Under the pieces are notes generated by a model. It was not told the DNA's origin and did no database searches. It was given only the letters and a program-made list of their open reading frames with translations. Of a stretch of DNA of 64,000 nt, positions 63,901-64,000 are shown one piece after another. The stretch covers positions 34,346,860 to 34,410,859 of the forward strand of contig CM053796.1 in the NCBI GenBank assembly GCA_028671895.1, in the 5' to 3' direction. Position 1 is the stretch's first letter. Each line of letters opens with the position of its first letter. A program made the position numbers and the translations under genes. Source of the stretch: Oenanthe sinensis. Lineage: Eukaryota; Streptophyta; Magnoliopsida; Apiales; Apiaceae.

Positions 63901-64000
63901 GTAAGTTCATGTATATTTCATCCTTCATTATGTCTATTTGGGCTCACTTGTCCTTGAAAACAAATGGAATGTCATTGATCCTGTATTAGGACTTCTTTTT

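Overview
The window is nuclear DNA from a flowering plant, almost certainly a eudicot. Its genes are split by many GT-AG introns, the intergenic DNA is AT-rich and full of MITEs and a copia retrotransposon, and four of the six loci encode plant-specific or plastid proteins. I cannot fix the species from sequence alone. Exon coordinates were built by hand from splice signals, reading-frame continuity and remembered family sequence, so individual boundaries may be off by a base or so.

Layout. (1) 1-10570, + strand: a KC1/KAT3-type Shaker K+ channel gene that enters from the left edge. Its voltage-sensor exons and its C-terminal cNBD/KHA exons are readable, but the exons for the pore and most of the C-linker are missing. 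A 5.8 kb Ty1/copia element with a clean GTCTT target duplication sits in the gap. (2) 13008-14408, +: an intact intronless molybdate transporter of the MOT1 (SULTR5) family. (3) 15165-20781, -: a 13-exon ARF-GAP of the AGD14 type. (4) 22259-47171, +: a 23-exon gene for TIC236, the very large TamB/DUF490 protein of the chloroplast inner envelope; it fills 25 kb and its introns host several MITEs. (5) 48263-53851, -: an 11-exon PsbP-domain protein (PPD5 type), predicted to act in the thylakoid lumen. (6) 56730-59152, -: a six-exon gene of unknown function. Its first exon, with upstream sequence, is duplicated in tandem at about 60.5 kb beside arrays of a 96-bp repeat. (7) 62314 to the right edge, +: the 5' part of a DUF1517/FLAP1-like chloroplast membrane protein with a coding (TCC)n tract and an unusual cysteine-rich insert.

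Three of the genes (TIC236, PPD5, FLAP1-like) act in the chloroplast, while MOT1 and KC1 are transport genes. They look like independent neighbours, not an operon-like unit. AGD14 and TIC236 are divergent and share a 1.5 kb upstream region; MOT1/AGD14 and TIC236/PPD5 converge.

The observations most worth a second look are: the pore-less but apparently in-frame KC1-like gene; the duplicated first exon whose splice donor is repeated in a 96-bp array; the CxC-rich insert in the FLAP1-like protein; a palindromic 14-mer array in the copia LTRs; and several MITEs, two pairs of them nested, whose target duplications can be read directly.
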